Assembly: GCF_005144885.1 (NCBI RefSeq)
Contig: NZ_CP039690.1
Location: 1,054,001 to 1,118,000, forward strand
From: Phreatobacter stygius
Lineage (GTDB): Bacteria; Pseudomonadota; Alphaproteobacteria; Rhizobiales; Phreatobacteraceae
DNA length: 64,000 nucleotides
Direction: 5' to 3'
The position numbers were made by a program, and so were the translations under genes. The notes beneath the pieces were generated by a model. The model was not told the DNA's origin. It did no database searches and saw only the letters and a program-made list of their open reading frames with translations. Position 1 is the stretch's first letter, and the number at the start of each line of letters is the position of its first letter. Shown piece after piece: positions 54,503 through 63,819 of the stretch.

Positions 54503-55363
54503 TCATCGTTCGGTTCGGCGCAAGCCGTAGGTGATCTGCAGGGCGCGCATCCGCTCCTCGGTCTCGACGATCAGGCAAGGGCCGACCAGCCCGGAATAGA
54601 CCGAATTGGCCGAGCGGTTCGGCGTCTCATAAGCTTCGAGACGGCAGGTCAGGTCGCGCAGCTCGGCCCAGCTGCGTTGCGCGGCGCGCAGCGCCTCGCT
54701 CCAGGCCGCTCGATCGGCCTCCGAAACGTCGTGCCGTGCCCGGATGGTCGCCAGCACCCTCGCCCAGACCGCATTGAGTTCGGCGTCGACCCGCGCCGCC
54801 TGGCGCTCGTAGCAGGCGGTCAGCGGCGCATAGTCACCGCCCCGGCCGGGGTGGCGGCACAGCGGCTGGCGTCCTTCCGCCGCGATCAGCCCGCGCCGGT
54901 TCGGGCCGCGCTGCGAGCCGGCGAGATGGCCACGTGCCTTGTCCGAGACGGCCTCGCCGAAACGATTGGTCAGGTCGCCTGACATCACCTGGGTGATGAC
55001 CAGCCGGCAGGCGCTGCTCGCGATCGCTGCGCGCTCGGCATTGAGCCTTTGCTCGAAGCCGATCAGCGGCGCGGCGCAAACCCGGTCGCGGAACAGCGCC
55101 CACAGATCCAGGTTCTTGTCGAATTGAGCCCGCCATTGCGCGCGCTCCTCCGGACTGAGGTTGCCGTGCCAATCCGCGATCGCCTTGGTGGCATCGGCGC
55201 GGGCGACCACCAGGGCCGCATCCGCCTCCGGTACGGCCCGGGCGAGGCAGGCCTGCCGTTCGGCCAATGCCAGGCTCGCCGGGCAGCCCTGGGCTCGCGC
55301 GTCCGAGGCAAGGCCGACGAGGCCTGCGACCAGCGCCAGAACCGATATCCATGTCGCAGTCAT
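54503..55363 (-). CDS. Secreted LprI-domain protein
   Basis: 286 residues with a Sec signal peptide (1-24, cleavage near ARA-Q). The C-terminal 100 residues ([57 protein letters not shown]) match the LprI/DUF1311 domain of lysozyme-inhibitor-like proteins; the N-terminal half ([20 protein letters not shown]) looks like a diverged second copy. Conserved cysteines suggest disulfides. It is divergent from mnmA. Confidence 0.8.
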   Translation of the reverse strand: MTATWISVLALVAGLVGLASDARAQGCPASLALAERQACLARAVPEADAALVVARADATKAIADWHGNLSPEERAQWRAQFDKNLDLWALFRDRVCAAPLIGFEQRLNAERAAIASSACRLVITQVMSGDLTNRFGEAVSDKARGHLAGSQRGPNRRGLIAAEGRQPLCRHPGRGGDYAPLTACYERQAARVDAELNAVWARVLATIRARHDVSEADRAAWSEALRAAQRSWAELRDLTCRLEAYETPNRSANSVYSGLVGPCLIVETEERMRALQITYGLRRTER

Positions 55364-55524
55364 CCGCCGACCTTCCCTGCCCCGTCATGCCGCCTGCTTC
55401 TGCCGTGCCGCTGTTTCCATTGGTTGCCGGAGGCACCGCCATCTGTTTCATCAGCCGATGGGGACTTTGCGCTGATGGCCGCTCGGCTCTATATAGCGGT
55501 CCAATCGTTCCGAAACCGGCGCCC

Positions 55525-56694
55525 ATGTTCAACAGCCTCGACATCGCCAAGCCCGCGCATGCGACCCGAGTGGTCGTCGCCATGTCCGGCGGCGTGGATT
55601 CCTCCGTCGTCGCCGCGCTGATGGCCGAACAGGGCTATGACGTGGTCGGCGTGACGCTGCAGCTTTACGATCATGGCGCCGCGATCCACCGCAAGGGCGC
55701 CTGCTGCGCGGGCCAAGACATCAACGACGCCCGCCGGGTGGCCGAACGCCTCGGCATTCCGCATTATGTGCTCGACTATGAGGAGCGCTTCAAGGCGGCA
55801 GTGATCGACCGCTTCGCCCAGTCTTATGCCGCCGGCGAGACGCCGATCCCCTGCGTCGACTGCAACCGCCATGTGAAGTTCACCGATCTGCTCGACACCG
55901 CCCGCGACCTTGGCGCCGATGCGCTGGCGACCGGCCACTATGTCTCGAGCCGCCGCCTGCCCGATGGCCGGCGCGGCCTCTACCGGCCTGTCGATGCCGA
56001 CCGCGACCAGAGCTATTTCCTGTTCGCCACGACGCCGGCTCAGCTCGACCTGCTGCGCTTCCCCTTGGGCATGATGACCAAGCCGGAGACGCGCGAGCAT
56101 GCCCGCCGTTTCGGCCTGTCGGTCGCCGACAAGGCCGACAGCCAGGACATCTGCTTTGTCCCCTCGGGCAAATATACCGCCATTGTCGAGCGGCTGAAGC
56201 CGGAGGCCGCCGAGCCCGGCGACATCGTCCATATCGATGGCCGGGTGGTTGGTCGCCATGACGGCATCATGCGCTTCACCGTCGGCCAGCGCCGCGGCCT
56301 CGGCATCGCCGCCCGCGAGCCGCTTTACGTGGTTGGCCTCGATGCCCCCGGCCGGCGCGTCCTGGTCGGGCCGAAGGAGGCGCTCGCCACCCGCGCCATA
56401 GGCCTGCGCGACGTCAATTGGCTCGGCGACCGGCCGCTCGAGCCGGGCGAGACGGTCGACTGCTTTGCCAAGGTCCGTTCGACCCGGCCACCCAAGGCCG
56501 CGATCCTGCGCGCCACCACGACCGGCATCGAAATCGAGCTGCTCGACGGCGAGGAAGGGGTAGCGCCCGGCCAGGCCTGCGTGCTCTATGATGCCGCCGA
56601 CGGCGCCTCCCGCGTGCTGGGCGGCGGCTTCATCAAGCGGCCCGAGACGGCCTCCCGGGCCGTCGCCTCCGCCCCCCTTCACGCCGCGCTCTGA
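55525..56694 (+). CDS. mnmA: tRNA-specific 2-thiouridylase MnmA
   Basis: 389-residue enzyme that inserts sulfur at C2 of U34 in tRNA for Lys, Glu and Gln. [20 protein letters not shown] is the PP-loop; the nucleophilic Cys is in [14 protein letters not shown] (Cys113) and the persulfide Cys in [15 protein letters not shown]. Length and C-terminal beta-barrel ([12 protein letters not shown]) match. ATG 55525 fits the family; longer frames upstream overlap the LprI gene. pmtA follows ten bases later. Confidence 0.97.
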   Translation: MFNSLDIAKPAHATRVVVAMSGGVDSSVVAALMAEQGYDVVGVTLQLYDHGAAIHRKGACCAGQDINDARRVAERLGIPHYVLDYEERFKAAVIDRFAQSYAAGETPIPCVDCNRHVKFTDLLDTARDLGADALATGHYVSSRRLPDGRRGLYRPVDADRDQSYFLFATTPAQLDLLRFPLGMMTKPETREHARRFGLSVADKADSQDICFVPSGKYTAIVERLKPEAAEPGDIVHIDGRVVGRHDGIMRFTVGQRRGLGIAAREPLYVVGLDAPGRRVLVGPKEALATRAIGLRDVNWLGDRPLEPGETVDCFAKVRSTRPPKAAILRATTTGIEIELLDGEEGVAPGQACVLYDAADGASRVLGGGFIKRPETASRAVASAPLHAAL

Positions 56695-56704
56695 CGGAGC
56701 CCGC

Positions 56705-57367
56705 ATGGCCGCAGCCGAGCTCGATACCCAGTCGATCCAGAAGGCTTATGCCCGCTGGGCACCGATCTATGACACGCTGTTCGGTTCGATCACCATCACC
56801 GGGCGAAAGGCGGCGGTTGCCGCGGCGACTGAGGTCGGTGGCCGCATCCTGGAGGTCGGCGTCGGCACCGGCATTGCCCTGCCCGACTACGGCCGCAACT
56901 GCCGTGTCATTGGCTTCGACCTGTCCTTCGACATGCTGAAGATCGCCCGCAAGCGGGTCGATGACGGCCTGCCCCATGTCGAGGGTATCCTGCAGATGGA
57001 TGCCGGCCGCCTCGCCTTCGCCGACGCCTCCTTCGATTGCGTCGTCGCGATGTATCTGATCACCGTGGTGCCGGATCCGGAAGGCGTGATGCGCGAGCTC
57101 AACCGCGTCTGCAAGCCGGGTGGCGAGGTCATCCTGGTCAATCATTTCGCCGCCGAAGGCGGCGTCCGCGCCCTGATCGAGAAGGCCGCGGCGCCCTTCG
57201 GCGACAAGCTCGGCTGGCATCCCGACTTCCCGTTCTCGCGGGTCACCGGCGAAGCCGAACTGACCGTCGTCGAAAAGCGCTCGGCCGGCTTTGGCGGCCT
57301 GTTCACGCTCGTCCGCTTCAAAAAGGCAGGCCAGGACGCGGCAGTCGCGGCGACGGCGACCGGCTAA
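56705..57367 (+). CDS. pmtA: Phosphatidylethanolamine N-methyltransferase, Rhodobacter-type PmtA
   Basis: 220-residue class I methyltransferase. AYARWAPIYDTLFGSITITG, ILEVGVGTGIALPDYGRNC (SAM motif I), GFDLSFDMLKIARKRV and MYLITVVPDPEGVMRELNRV are typical of the UbiE-like PmtA of Rhodobacter and rhizobia. It methylates phosphatidylethanolamine toward phosphatidylcholine at the membrane. GGAG lies five bases before ATG. Between mnmA and a small membrane protein, probably one operon. Confidence 0.9.
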   Translation: MAAAELDTQSIQKAYARWAPIYDTLFGSITITGRKAAVAAATEVGGRILEVGVGTGIALPDYGRNCRVIGFDLSFDMLKIARKRVDDGLPHVEGILQMDAGRLAFADASFDCVVAMYLITVVPDPEGVMRELNRVCKPGGEVILVNHFAAEGGVRALIEKAAAPFGDKLGWHPDFPFSRVTGEAELTVVEKRSAGFGGLFTLVRFKKAGQDAAVAATATG

Positions 57368-57391
57368 GGCCTTTTCTTCAGAGGTCGAGGG

Positions 57392-58042
57392 ATGAGCGAG
57401 ATCGCCGCCGGGAGCCAGGGTGACATCGGCCGTGCCGGCCGGACGGCGGCGGCGGTCATCGCGCTCATGGCCTGGTTGGCGCTGGCCCTTCAGGTCTGGC
57501 TGACCGTCACTCTGGTCAGGAGCAATGGCGGCACGACGCTGGGCGGCGTCTTCGTCTTCGTCAGCTATTTCACCATCCTGACCAACCTGTTGATGGCCGC
57601 CGTGCTGACCGCCCTGGCGTTCGGGCGCTGCGTCGGCGCTTCCCTCATCGGGGCGGTCACCCTGTTCATCGCGATTGTCGGCATCGTCTATTCGCTCGCC
57701 TTGCGCGCCACCTGGAACCCGCAGGGCTGGCAGAAGGTCGCCGACATGGCGCTGCACGACCTGACCCCGCTGCTCGGCGTCGCCTTCTGGGCCGCTTTTG
57801 CCCCGAAGGGCCGGCTCGCCTGGCGCGATCCACTGCTCTGGCTGGTGTATCCGCTGGGCTATTTCATCTTCGCGCTGATCCGTGGCGCCACATCCGGCTG
57901 GTGGGCCTATCCGTTCCTGAATGCCGATGCGCTCGGCTATCAGGCGGTGATGATCAACGCGGTCATCCTGACCGCCGCCTTTCTCGGCCTTGGCCTCGTG
58001 CTGGTGGCGATCGACCGCAGCATTGGCGGCAGGCCGCGCTGA
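57392..58042 (+). CDS. Pr6Pr-family membrane protein
   Basis: 216-residue integral membrane protein with six helices. FVSYFTILTNLLMAAVLTAL, ALRATWNPQGWQKVADMALH and WLVYPLGYFIFALIRGATSG match the Pr6Pr family, distantly related to FAR-17a/AIG1 membrane hydrolases. The conserved Asn, Thr and His are present. It follows pmtA by 24 bases. Substrate unknown; a lipid-related role would fit the neighbour. Confidence 0.85.
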   Translation: MSEIAAGSQGDIGRAGRTAAAVIALMAWLALALQVWLTVTLVRSNGGTTLGGVFVFVSYFTILTNLLMAAVLTALAFGRCVGASLIGAVTLFIAIVGIVYSLALRATWNPQGWQKVADMALHDLTPLLGVAFWAAFAPKGRLAWRDPLLWLVYPLGYFIFALIRGATSGWWAYPFLNADALGYQAVMINAVILTAAFLGLGLVLVAIDRSIGGRPR

Positions 58043-58132
58043 GCTTCACCGGTCCGCCTTGACACCCCTTCGGATGGGGCACTATATCCGCGCTCTCCAG
58101 GCTGCTTCGGCGGTTCGGGGAGCCTCTTTTGG

Positions 58133-58209
58133 GGCGGGGTAGCTCAGTTGGTGAGAGCGCAGGATTCATAACCCTGAGGTCGGCAGTTCGACTCTGCCTC
58201 CCGCTACCA
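58133..58209 (+). tRNA. tRNA-Met (CAT), elongator type
   Basis: A complete cloverleaf of 77 bases with encoded CCA: acceptor GGCGGGG/TCCCGCT (G-T pairs at both ends), D-arm GCTC/GAGC, anticodon loop TTCATAA with CAT at 58167-58169, and T-arm GGCAG/CTGCC around TTCGACT. The anticodon stem CAGGA/CCCTG has one A-C mismatch next to the loop. The first base pair is G-T, unlike initiator tRNAs, which have an unpaired C-A and GGG/CCC stem. Confidence 0.95.
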
Positions 58210-58212
58210 GCT

Positions 58213-58239
58213 CTGCAACAACACTTCGGGTGTTTGCAG
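58213..58239 (+). terminator. Hairpin just after tRNA-Met
   Basis: CTGCAA (58213-58218) and TTGCAG (58234-58239) enclose CAC-TTCG-GTG, giving a bulged stem with a stable TTCG loop four bases after the tRNA. No long T-run follows; it probably marks the 3' end of the tRNA precursor or acts as a weak terminator. Confidence 0.55.
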
Positions 58240-58396
58240 GGGTGGGGCCATTCGGTGGCATGGCCCGGCCGAGCAGCGCCGACAGCCTGCCGCGGATCTC
58301 GACCGTCGGCGGCTGGTATTTGGCGCGGGTCGGGATCACCGAAGAAATCCTTTCGATCGCTATTGGAATGTACGCGGGGCGTCGGCCTGATTGCCG

Positions 58397-58699
58397 TCAG
58401 CGCGGCTGGATCGTCCTTGTCAGCAGGGACCACAATGCGCTTCCCACGCCCCGGATCGTCTCCGCCCGCAACTCGTGCGCGCGCTTCTTGTAGAAGGCGA
58501 TGAGCTCGGGCGTGACCCGCAGGGGGGCGTCGCGATGGCCCGCTACAGCCGCTGTCCCGCGCAGATTGTGACGCAGCGTATCACATTCGGAGACATCAAG
58601 GCGGTCCTGGACTGATCGCGCGACAGATTGTGGCTCACCGTCTCGTTCGACAGCGAGCGGTGGCGCATCGGCAGGGACACGGGCAAGGGCAGGCAGCAT
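58397..58699 (-). CDS. Small protein of unknown function with strong ribosome site
   Basis: 100 residues, not recognised as a whole. The C-terminal segment TPELIAFYKKRAHELRAETI and RGVGSALWSLL resembles a short helical motif seen in small rhizobial proteins. AGGAGG at 58705-58710, six bases before ATG 58699, is one of the best Shine-Dalgarno sites in the window and argues for translation. The middle (residues 15-60) is of low conservation by eye and a frameshift cannot be excluded. Confidence 0.55.
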   Translation of the reverse strand: MLPALARVPADAPPLAVERDGEPQSVARSVQDRLDVSECDTLRHNLRGTAAVAGHRDAPLRVTPELIAFYKKRAHELRAETIRGVGSALWSLLTRTIQPR

Positions 58700-58899
58700 G
58701 ACAACCTCCTAGGTCGGCGATGCCGGATGCTAGGCAATCGATCGCCGCCGCCGCGTCATCGCAACCAATGAGGTTGTATTGTTTTTGCAGCCCTTCCAGT
58801 CGCGACGACCTGGCCGCGCGTGCCGGGTTCGCCCCCTCGAAAGCCCAAGAGCCGCCCCCAATCGAGGACGGCTCCCGTGACCCGGCCGGGCGCAGCCGC

Positions 58900-59526
58900 T
58901 CACGCCGCGCGGCGCTGATATTCTGCCGTCTCCTGGGCGACCGCCGCGGCGACCGCTGGCCGTGCCAGCTGCCGCTTGTGATAGGCGGCAATCGTGGGCC
59001 ATTGCCTGAGGTCCGTGCCGACATGGCGGCACCAGTTGAGCAGCACCACCAGATAGGCGTCGGCAACGCTGAAATGATCACCGACCAGATGGTCGCGGTC
59101 ACCCAGCCGGCGGGCGATCGCGTCCAGCGTCGGCGCCAGCAATGACTTCGCCCGCGCCTTGGCATCCTCTGGCGCCTTGGCGGTGAGCAGCGTGCTGAAG
59201 ATGCGTTTGTGCACCTCCGTCGACAGATAGTTCAGCGCGTCGATGAGCTGATAGCGTTCGGTCGTGCCCCAGGCGGGAGCCAGTTTCGCCTCGGGCTTCT
59301 GGTCGGCCAGGAACTGCAGGACGGAAGGGCCCTCGTTCAGCACCTCGCCGGACGCAAGACGCAGCGCCGGCACATAGCCATTGGGCGAAATGCTCCAATA
59401 GTCCTCGCCCTCGTCGGTCACCTTGGTCCGGTTGTCGATATAATGGACCGTCACCGGCAGTCCGGCTTCCAGTATGGTGATGTGCGAGGCGAGCGAACAG
59501 GCCATCGGCGAAGCGTAAAGGTGCAT
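58900..59526 (-). CDS. Glutathione S-transferase family protein
   Basis: 208-residue GST. MHLYASPMACSLASHITILE is the thioredoxin-like N-terminus with Ser/Cys near the active position, NGYVPALRLASGEVLNEGPS holds the cis-Pro and ESxS-like glutathione loop, and VGDHFSVADAYLVVLLNW is the N-cap of the C-terminal domain. It resembles bacterial beta-class GstA. GGAGGACGCC before ATG 59526 fixes the start. It is divergent from a TetR gene, sharing a repeat operator. Confidence 0.94.
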   Translation of the reverse strand: MHLYASPMACSLASHITILEAGLPVTVHYIDNRTKVTDEGEDYWSISPNGYVPALRLASGEVLNEGPSVLQFLADQKPEAKLAPAWGTTERYQLIDALNYLSTEVHKRIFSTLLTAKAPEDAKARAKSLLAPTLDAIARRLGDRDHLVGDHFSVADAYLVVLLNWCRHVGTDLRQWPTIAAYHKRQLARPAVAAAVAQETAEYQRRAA

Positions 59527-59540
59527 GGCGTCCTCCATTG

Positions 59541-59614
59541 TTTTATGCGATACGGTACATAATTAAGAATGGTCCGCTGCAACCATGTCAACTGATTTTA
59601 TGCAAGACGGTACA
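59541..59614. promoter_or_regulatory. Direct-repeat operator shared by GST and TetR genes
   Basis: TTTTATGCGATACGGTACA (59541-59559) and TTTTATGCAAGACGGTACA (59596-59614) match at 17 of 19 positions and lie 55 bases apart. The first is just upstream of the GST ribosome site; the second overlaps the first codons of the TetR gene. Both are AT-rich in a GC-rich context. Binding of the adjacent TetR is inferred. Confidence 0.75.
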
Positions 59615-60235
59615 AAAAAGCCGAGGCGCACCCCCGGACGTCCACGCTCGTTCTCGGAAGCCGAGGTGCTGGAGCGGGTCAGGCGGGTGTTTCTGGAAAA
59701 GGGTTTCTCGGCGGCCTCGGTCGACGACCTCGCCAAGGCGGCCGGGCTGAACCGGCCGAGCCTTTACGCCGCCTTCGGCAATAAGGAACAGCTCTACCTC
59801 GCCGTGATCGCCCGTCACGGCACGCAAAGCGTTGCCGGCATCGATCAGATCATGGCGGGCGAAGGCTCGATCGAACAGCGGCTGACCAAGCTCTATCGCA
59901 CCGCCATCAGCCTCTACACGGCGCCGCCGCGACCGCAGGGTTGCATGATCATCGGCACGGCCTCGGTGGAAGCGCCGACCCATCCGGACATCGCCAAGGC
60001 CGCTGCGGCCTTTATCGCCGGCAATGAAAAGGCGCTCGAGCGCGCCTTCGCCAACGCGGTCGAGGCAGGCGAACTCAGCCCCGAGCCGTCGCCCGTGGCG
60101 CGCGCCCGGCTCGGCGGCGCCATTTTCGATACGCTGGCGGTGCGCGCGCGCATCGGTACCAGCATCGACGACCTCCGGGCTTTCGCGTCATCGGCGGTCC
60201 CCCTGATCTGCGCCTCCCCTGCGCAACCCACATAA
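59585..60235 (+). CDS. TetR-family transcriptional regulator
   Basis: 216-residue repressor. GRPRSFSEAEVLERVRRVFL and FSAASVDDLAKAAGLNRPSL, then YAAFGNKEQLYLAVI, are the TetR N-terminal helix-turn-helix; the rest is an effector-binding helical domain (GCMIIGTASVEAPTHPDIAK) of the AcrR C-terminal type. ATG 59585 lacks a clear ribosome site; ATG 59600 lies inside the second operator repeat and is an alternative, so the message may be leaderless or autorepressed. It probably controls the divergent GST. Confidence 0.92.
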   Translation: MSTDFMQDGTKKPRRTPGRPRSFSEAEVLERVRRVFLEKGFSAASVDDLAKAAGLNRPSLYAAFGNKEQLYLAVIARHGTQSVAGIDQIMAGEGSIEQRLTKLYRTAISLYTAPPRPQGCMIIGTASVEAPTHPDIAKAAAAFIAGNEKALERAFANAVEAGELSPEPSPVARARLGGAIFDTLAVRARIGTSIDDLRAFASSAVPLICASPAQPT

Positions 60236-60434
60236 AGAAACAGGTATATATTTGCGGGTAAAGTCGCTACTGCGAGCGCGATCACAAGGCTGTCGGGTGC
60301 ATCCAAGTGGACTCGCAGGCTGCCTGTGGGTCAGCTAGATAACCATACTGGCAATCGGCAATTGCATGATTGCTAAAATTGCGCCTATTCATCCCCCTCA
60401 GGAACGGGGATGGGCTCGAAGGGGACCGTCCGAC
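60236..60434 (+). promoter_or_regulatory. Upstream region of the carrier-protein operon
   Basis: 199 bases with marked AT-rich parts. ATTGC occurs three times at 60361-60365, 60369-60373 and 60378-60382, spaced eight and nine bases, and CTAAAATT within this block looks like a -10 region. It directly precedes the carrier-protein gene and is the only sizeable gap upstream of the five-gene unit. No regulator site can be assigned. Confidence 0.4.
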
Positions 60435-60686
60435 ATGACGACAGAGATTCGCAGCATCATCGCCAGGACCGTCGAACTGCCTGCGGGCGTCGACAGCCTG
60501 ACCGATACGTCCGACCTCTATGAGGCCGGCATGACATCATTCGGTTCCGTGCAGCTCATGCTGGCGCTCGAGGAAGCCTTCGACGTCGAGTTTCCCGAGC
60601 GGATGCTGAACCGCAAATTGTTCTCCTCCGTAACCTCCATCAGTGCCGCCCTGAACGAGCTTGTCGCCGAACGGGCAGAGGGTTGA
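60435..60686 (+). CDS. Dedicated acyl/aminoacyl carrier protein
   Basis: 83-residue carrier protein. SLTDTSDLYEAGMTSFGSVQ contains the phosphopantetheine-attachment Ser (Ser35) in a TSF context instead of the usual DSL, followed by LMLALEEAFDVEFPERMLN, the second helix. AAGGGG lies about ten bases before ATG 60435. Located directly upstream of an acyl-CoA dehydrogenase and an amino acid:[carrier protein] ligase, it is probably the ligase's partner rather than the fatty-acid ACP. Confidence 0.92.
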   Translation: MTTEIRSIIARTVELPAGVDSLTDTSDLYEAGMTSFGSVQLMLALEEAFDVEFPERMLNRKLFSSVTSISAALNELVAERAEG

Positions 60687-60688
60687 CC

Positions 60689-61882
60689 ATGCTCGACGCG
60701 ATCGGCTCCGACGGCGCCCAGGGCGCCACGACGCTGGCTGCCCGCATGAAGGCCGTCGCGGCTGTCGCAGCCGAGGCCGCCGATCAGGTCGATCGCGATG
60801 CGCGGTTTCCCCGCGAGGCGGCGGATGCGCTGCGCCAGCAGCGCCTGCTCGGCATCATGGTGCCGCGCGAACATGGCGGCGAAGGCGTCGGTTTCGGCGA
60901 GATCGCCGAGCTCTGCGCCATTCTCGGCGCGTCCTGCGCCGCTGCCGGCATGGTCTTCGCCATGCACCAGATCAAGACCGCGAGCCTCGTCCACCACGGC
61001 GGCGCCAGCGTCTGGCACCGCGACTTCATGACCCGCCTGGCGCGCGACCAGTTGCTGCTGGCCTCGTCGACCTCGGAAGCCGGCATTGGCGGCGACCTGC
61101 GCAATTCGGTCTGCTCGGTCGTGCCCGATGGCGACCACGTCACGCTGGAGAAGGACGCCATCGTCATTTCCTACGCGCTTGATGCCGACGCCATTCTGGC
61201 GACCGCCCGGCGCGCGCCGGAAGCCGCCTCCTCCGATCAGGTCCTGCTGGTCATCGAGCGTGCCCAGGCCGACCTCGTGCAGACCTCGACCTGGGATACG
61301 CTTGGCATGCGCGGCACCACCTCGCATGGCTTCAAGCTGACGGCGCGCGTTCCCGCCGCCCAGGTCTTTCCCAAGCCGTTTGCCGAGATCGCCGCGCAAA
61401 GCATGTTGGCAAGCTCGCATCTGTTCTGGTCCGGCCTCTGGTTCGGCATCGCCGCCGGTGCCCTGTCGAAGGCCCAGGCCTTCGTCCGTGCCGCCGCCCG
61501 CAAGGCGCCGACCGTCGCGCCCCCCGGCGCCACCAGGCTCGCCGCCGCCGCCGCCGAGCTCGCCAGCCTGAAAGCCCTGGTGCGCGACGGCATCGCCCGT
61601 TTCGAACGCGCGCGCCGCCACGACGACGAACTGAATTCGATGGCCTTCGCCATCGCCATGAACGCGGTCAAGGTACAGGCCTCCGAAAAGGCCGTCGGCA
61701 TCGTCCAGCAGGCCCTGATCGTCGTTGGCATCCAGGGCTACAAGAACGACACGCCGTTCGCGGTCGGCCGCCATTTGCGCGACATTCTCTCCGCGCCCCT
61801 GATGATCGCCAATGATCGGATCATGGCGAACACCTCGACCATGTTGCTGATGTCACGGCTCGATGCCGACCTGGAGGGCTGA
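60689..61882 (+). CDS. Acyl-CoA dehydrogenase-like flavoprotein
   Basis: 397-residue protein of the acyl-CoA dehydrogenase superfamily: [60 protein letters not shown] and a C-terminal helical bundle. The usual catalytic Glu cannot be placed by eye. ATG 60689 is chosen because AGGG lies about seven bases upstream; a TTG at 60683 overlapping the carrier-protein stop (TTGA) is an alternative. With the carrier protein it may oxidise a carrier-bound amino acid; the substrate is inferred only from context. Confidence 0.88.
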   Translation: MLDAIGSDGAQGATTLAARMKAVAAVAAEAADQVDRDARFPREAADALRQQRLLGIMVPREHGGEGVGFGEIAELCAILGASCAAAGMVFAMHQIKTASLVHHGGASVWHRDFMTRLARDQLLLASSTSEAGIGGDLRNSVCSVVPDGDHVTLEKDAIVISYALDADAILATARRAPEAASSDQVLLVIERAQADLVQTSTWDTLGMRGTTSHGFKLTARVPAAQVFPKPFAEIAAQSMLASSHLFWSGLWFGIAAGALSKAQAFVRAAARKAPTVAPPGATRLAAAAAELASLKALVRDGIARFERARRHDDELNSMAFAIAMNAVKVQASEKAVGIVQQALIVVGIQGYKNDTPFAVGRHLRDILSAPLMIANDRIMANTSTMLLMSRLDADLEG

Positions 61883-61884
61883 AG

Positions 61885-62793
61885 ATGCTGGCCACGACCG
61901 GATTTCTGGATGAACTGTTCGACAAGGGCCTGCTGATCGAGACAGGCGTCGACGGCATCTATGGCCGCTCGGGCCTGTTCGAGGAGATCGGCGACGGGTT
62001 TCAGAACCTGGTCACCCGTTATGCCGGCACGGACAATGCCGAGGTGGTTCGCTTTCCCCCGGCGATGAGCCGGGCGGTGTTCGAACGCTCCGGCTACATG
62101 AAGAGCTTCCCGCAGCTCGCCGGCACCATTCATTGCTTCCATGGCGATGGCGCGGCCCATCTCGACCTGATGCAGACCATCGAGGCCAATGGCGACTGGA
62201 CCAAGGGCCAGACGGCGAGCGAGGTCGTGCTGACGCCGGCCGCCTGCTACCCGCTTTATCCGACGGCGGCCAAACGCGGCCCGCTTCCGGCCGAGGGCCG
62301 GCTTTACGACCTCTTGTCCTATTGTTTCCGGCACGAGCCATCGCGCGACCCGGCGCGCCAGCAAATGTTCCGCATGCGTGAATTCGTCCGCATGGGCACG
62401 CCCGACCAGGTGACCGCGTTCCGGGCCGACTGGCTCGATCGCGGCCAGAAGCTGATTGCCGAGATCGGCCTGCCCTTCTCGGTCGATGTCGCCAACGATC
62501 CGTTCTTCGGCCGCACCGGCAAGATGCTGGCGGTCAACCAGCGCGACCAGCGGCTGAAATTCGAACTGCTGATTCCGATCGAAAGCGAGGCCAGCCCGAC
62601 CGCCTGCCTCAGCTTCAACTATCACCAGGACCATTTCGGCAAGACCTTCGGCCTGGAAACCGCCGGTCCGGAAACCGCCCACACCGCCTGCGTCGGCTTC
62701 GGCCACGAGCGGGTCATCCTGGCGCTGCTCAAGCATCACGGCACCGACGTCAAGGCCTGGCCGGCCGCCGTGCGCAAAGCGCTCTGGGGCTGA
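61885..62793 (+). CDS. Amino acid:[carrier protein] ligase (seryl-tRNA-synthetase-like)
   Basis: 302-residue class II synthetase-like catalytic core without a tRNA-binding domain. Motif 2 is [20 protein letters not shown] and motif 3 [14 protein letters not shown]. Cys121 ([11 protein letters not shown]), Glu166 (FRMREFVRM) and Cys269 (AHTACVGFG) fit the Cys/Glu/Cys zinc set of archaeal-type SerRS and of the Bradyrhizobium ligases that charge glycine or alanine onto carrier proteins. GGAGGG about five bases before ATG. It starts two bases after the dehydrogenase stop. Confidence 0.93.
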   Translation: MLATTGFLDELFDKGLLIETGVDGIYGRSGLFEEIGDGFQNLVTRYAGTDNAEVVRFPPAMSRAVFERSGYMKSFPQLAGTIHCFHGDGAAHLDLMQTIEANGDWTKGQTASEVVLTPAACYPLYPTAAKRGPLPAEGRLYDLLSYCFRHEPSRDPARQQMFRMREFVRMGTPDQVTAFRADWLDRGQKLIAEIGLPFSVDVANDPFFGRTGKMLAVNQRDQRLKFELLIPIESEASPTACLSFNYHQDHFGKTFGLETAGPETAHTACVGFGHERVILALLKHHGTDVKAWPAAVRKALWG

Positions 62794-62795
62794 CC

Positions 62796-63812
62796 ATGGC
62801 GCCGGTCTTCGTCGAGCTCGACGCGGCAGCCTATGTGCGGCATCCGCTGCACGATCCGGCCAATCATTGGCCGGAAACCAATTGCCATACCGATCTGTTC
62901 ATCGAGATCCTGCACACGCTGGGGCGCGAGCCGGCGGCCGGCCTCGGCATGACCCTGGCGCAGGATTTCGAGGGCGACCAGTTCACTTTCTTCAAGATGG
63001 CGGCGGCCGATCTTGAAACCCTGTTCGGCCTCGACGTCCAGGAACTGTCGATCTACCGGCCGCTGGCCGACCATATCGACGCGCAGCTGACGCGTGGCCG
63101 GCTGACCCTGATCGAGGTCGATGCGCATTATCTCGCCGACACCCGCGGCGTCACCTACAAGACCGGCCATTCCAAGACGACCATCGCGGTGAACCGGTTC
63201 GAGCGCTCCCCGGCCCGCCTCGGCTACTTCCACAATGCCGGCTATTTCGAAGCCGAAGGTGCCGATGTCGAGGCGATGTTCGGTTTCGGCTCGGCGCCCC
63301 AGCCGGTGCTGCCGCCCTATGTCGAATTCGTCAAGGTGATCGGACCGGGGCTGACCGGCCAGGCCTTGCTCGACGCCGCCATCGAGCGCCTCGCCGGCCA
63401 CTGGGCCCGGCGGCCCCGGACCAACCCGATCGACGCCTACCGGGCCGCGCTGCCGGCCCATCTCGATTGGCTGGTGGCCGAGCCGCCCTGTTCGTTCCAC
63501 CCCTATGCCTTCAACACGGCCCGCCAGTTCGGTGCCAATATCGCGCTCGCCGGCGCTCACCTGGCCTGGCTCGGCAGCCAGGGCATTGGCGGCCTTGCCG
63601 GGGCCGTCGGCCTTTGCGACCGCATGACCACCGCCGCCAAGACCTTCCAGTTCCTGCTGGCGCGCGCGCTCGCCCGCAAGCGTTTCGACGCGCTCGACCC
63701 GGCGCTCGAAGCGGTCGCCCGCGACTACGACCAGCTGGTCGACGACGTGTCCACCGCATTCCGCTTCGGCGCGTCGCCCGAGGCGCGTCCTCAGGTTCGA
63801 GCGGCATCCTAG
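62796..63812 (+). CDS. DUF1839 family protein
   Basis: 338-residue cytoplasmic protein of DUF1839, known mostly beside amino acid:[carrier protein] ligases in rhizobia. ETNCHTDLFIEILHTLGREP contains Cys and His near the N-terminus that could act as in cysteine-peptidase-like acyltransferases; FEGDQFTFFKMAAADLETLF and LIEVDAHYLADTRGVTYKTG follow. It starts two bases after the ligase stop. A role as transferase moving the amino acid from carrier to acceptor is speculative. Confidence 0.85.
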   Translation: MAPVFVELDAAAYVRHPLHDPANHWPETNCHTDLFIEILHTLGREPAAGLGMTLAQDFEGDQFTFFKMAAADLETLFGLDVQELSIYRPLADHIDAQLTRGRLTLIEVDAHYLADTRGVTYKTGHSKTTIAVNRFERSPARLGYFHNAGYFEAEGADVEAMFGFGSAPQPVLPPYVEFVKVIGPGLTGQALLDAAIERLAGHWARRPRTNPIDAYRAALPAHLDWLVAEPPCSFHPYAFNTARQFGANIALAGAHLAWLGSQGIGGLAGAVGLCDRMTTAAKTFQFLLARALARKRFDALDPALEAVARDYDQLVDDVSTAFRFGASPEARPQVRAAS

Positions 63813-63819
63813 GGTCGAC

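Noticed and set aside
60366-60434. Upstream ATG extending the carrier protein by 23 residues
   Set aside because: No ribosome site, lies in the promoter-like AT-rich block, and the carrier fold starts at 60435.
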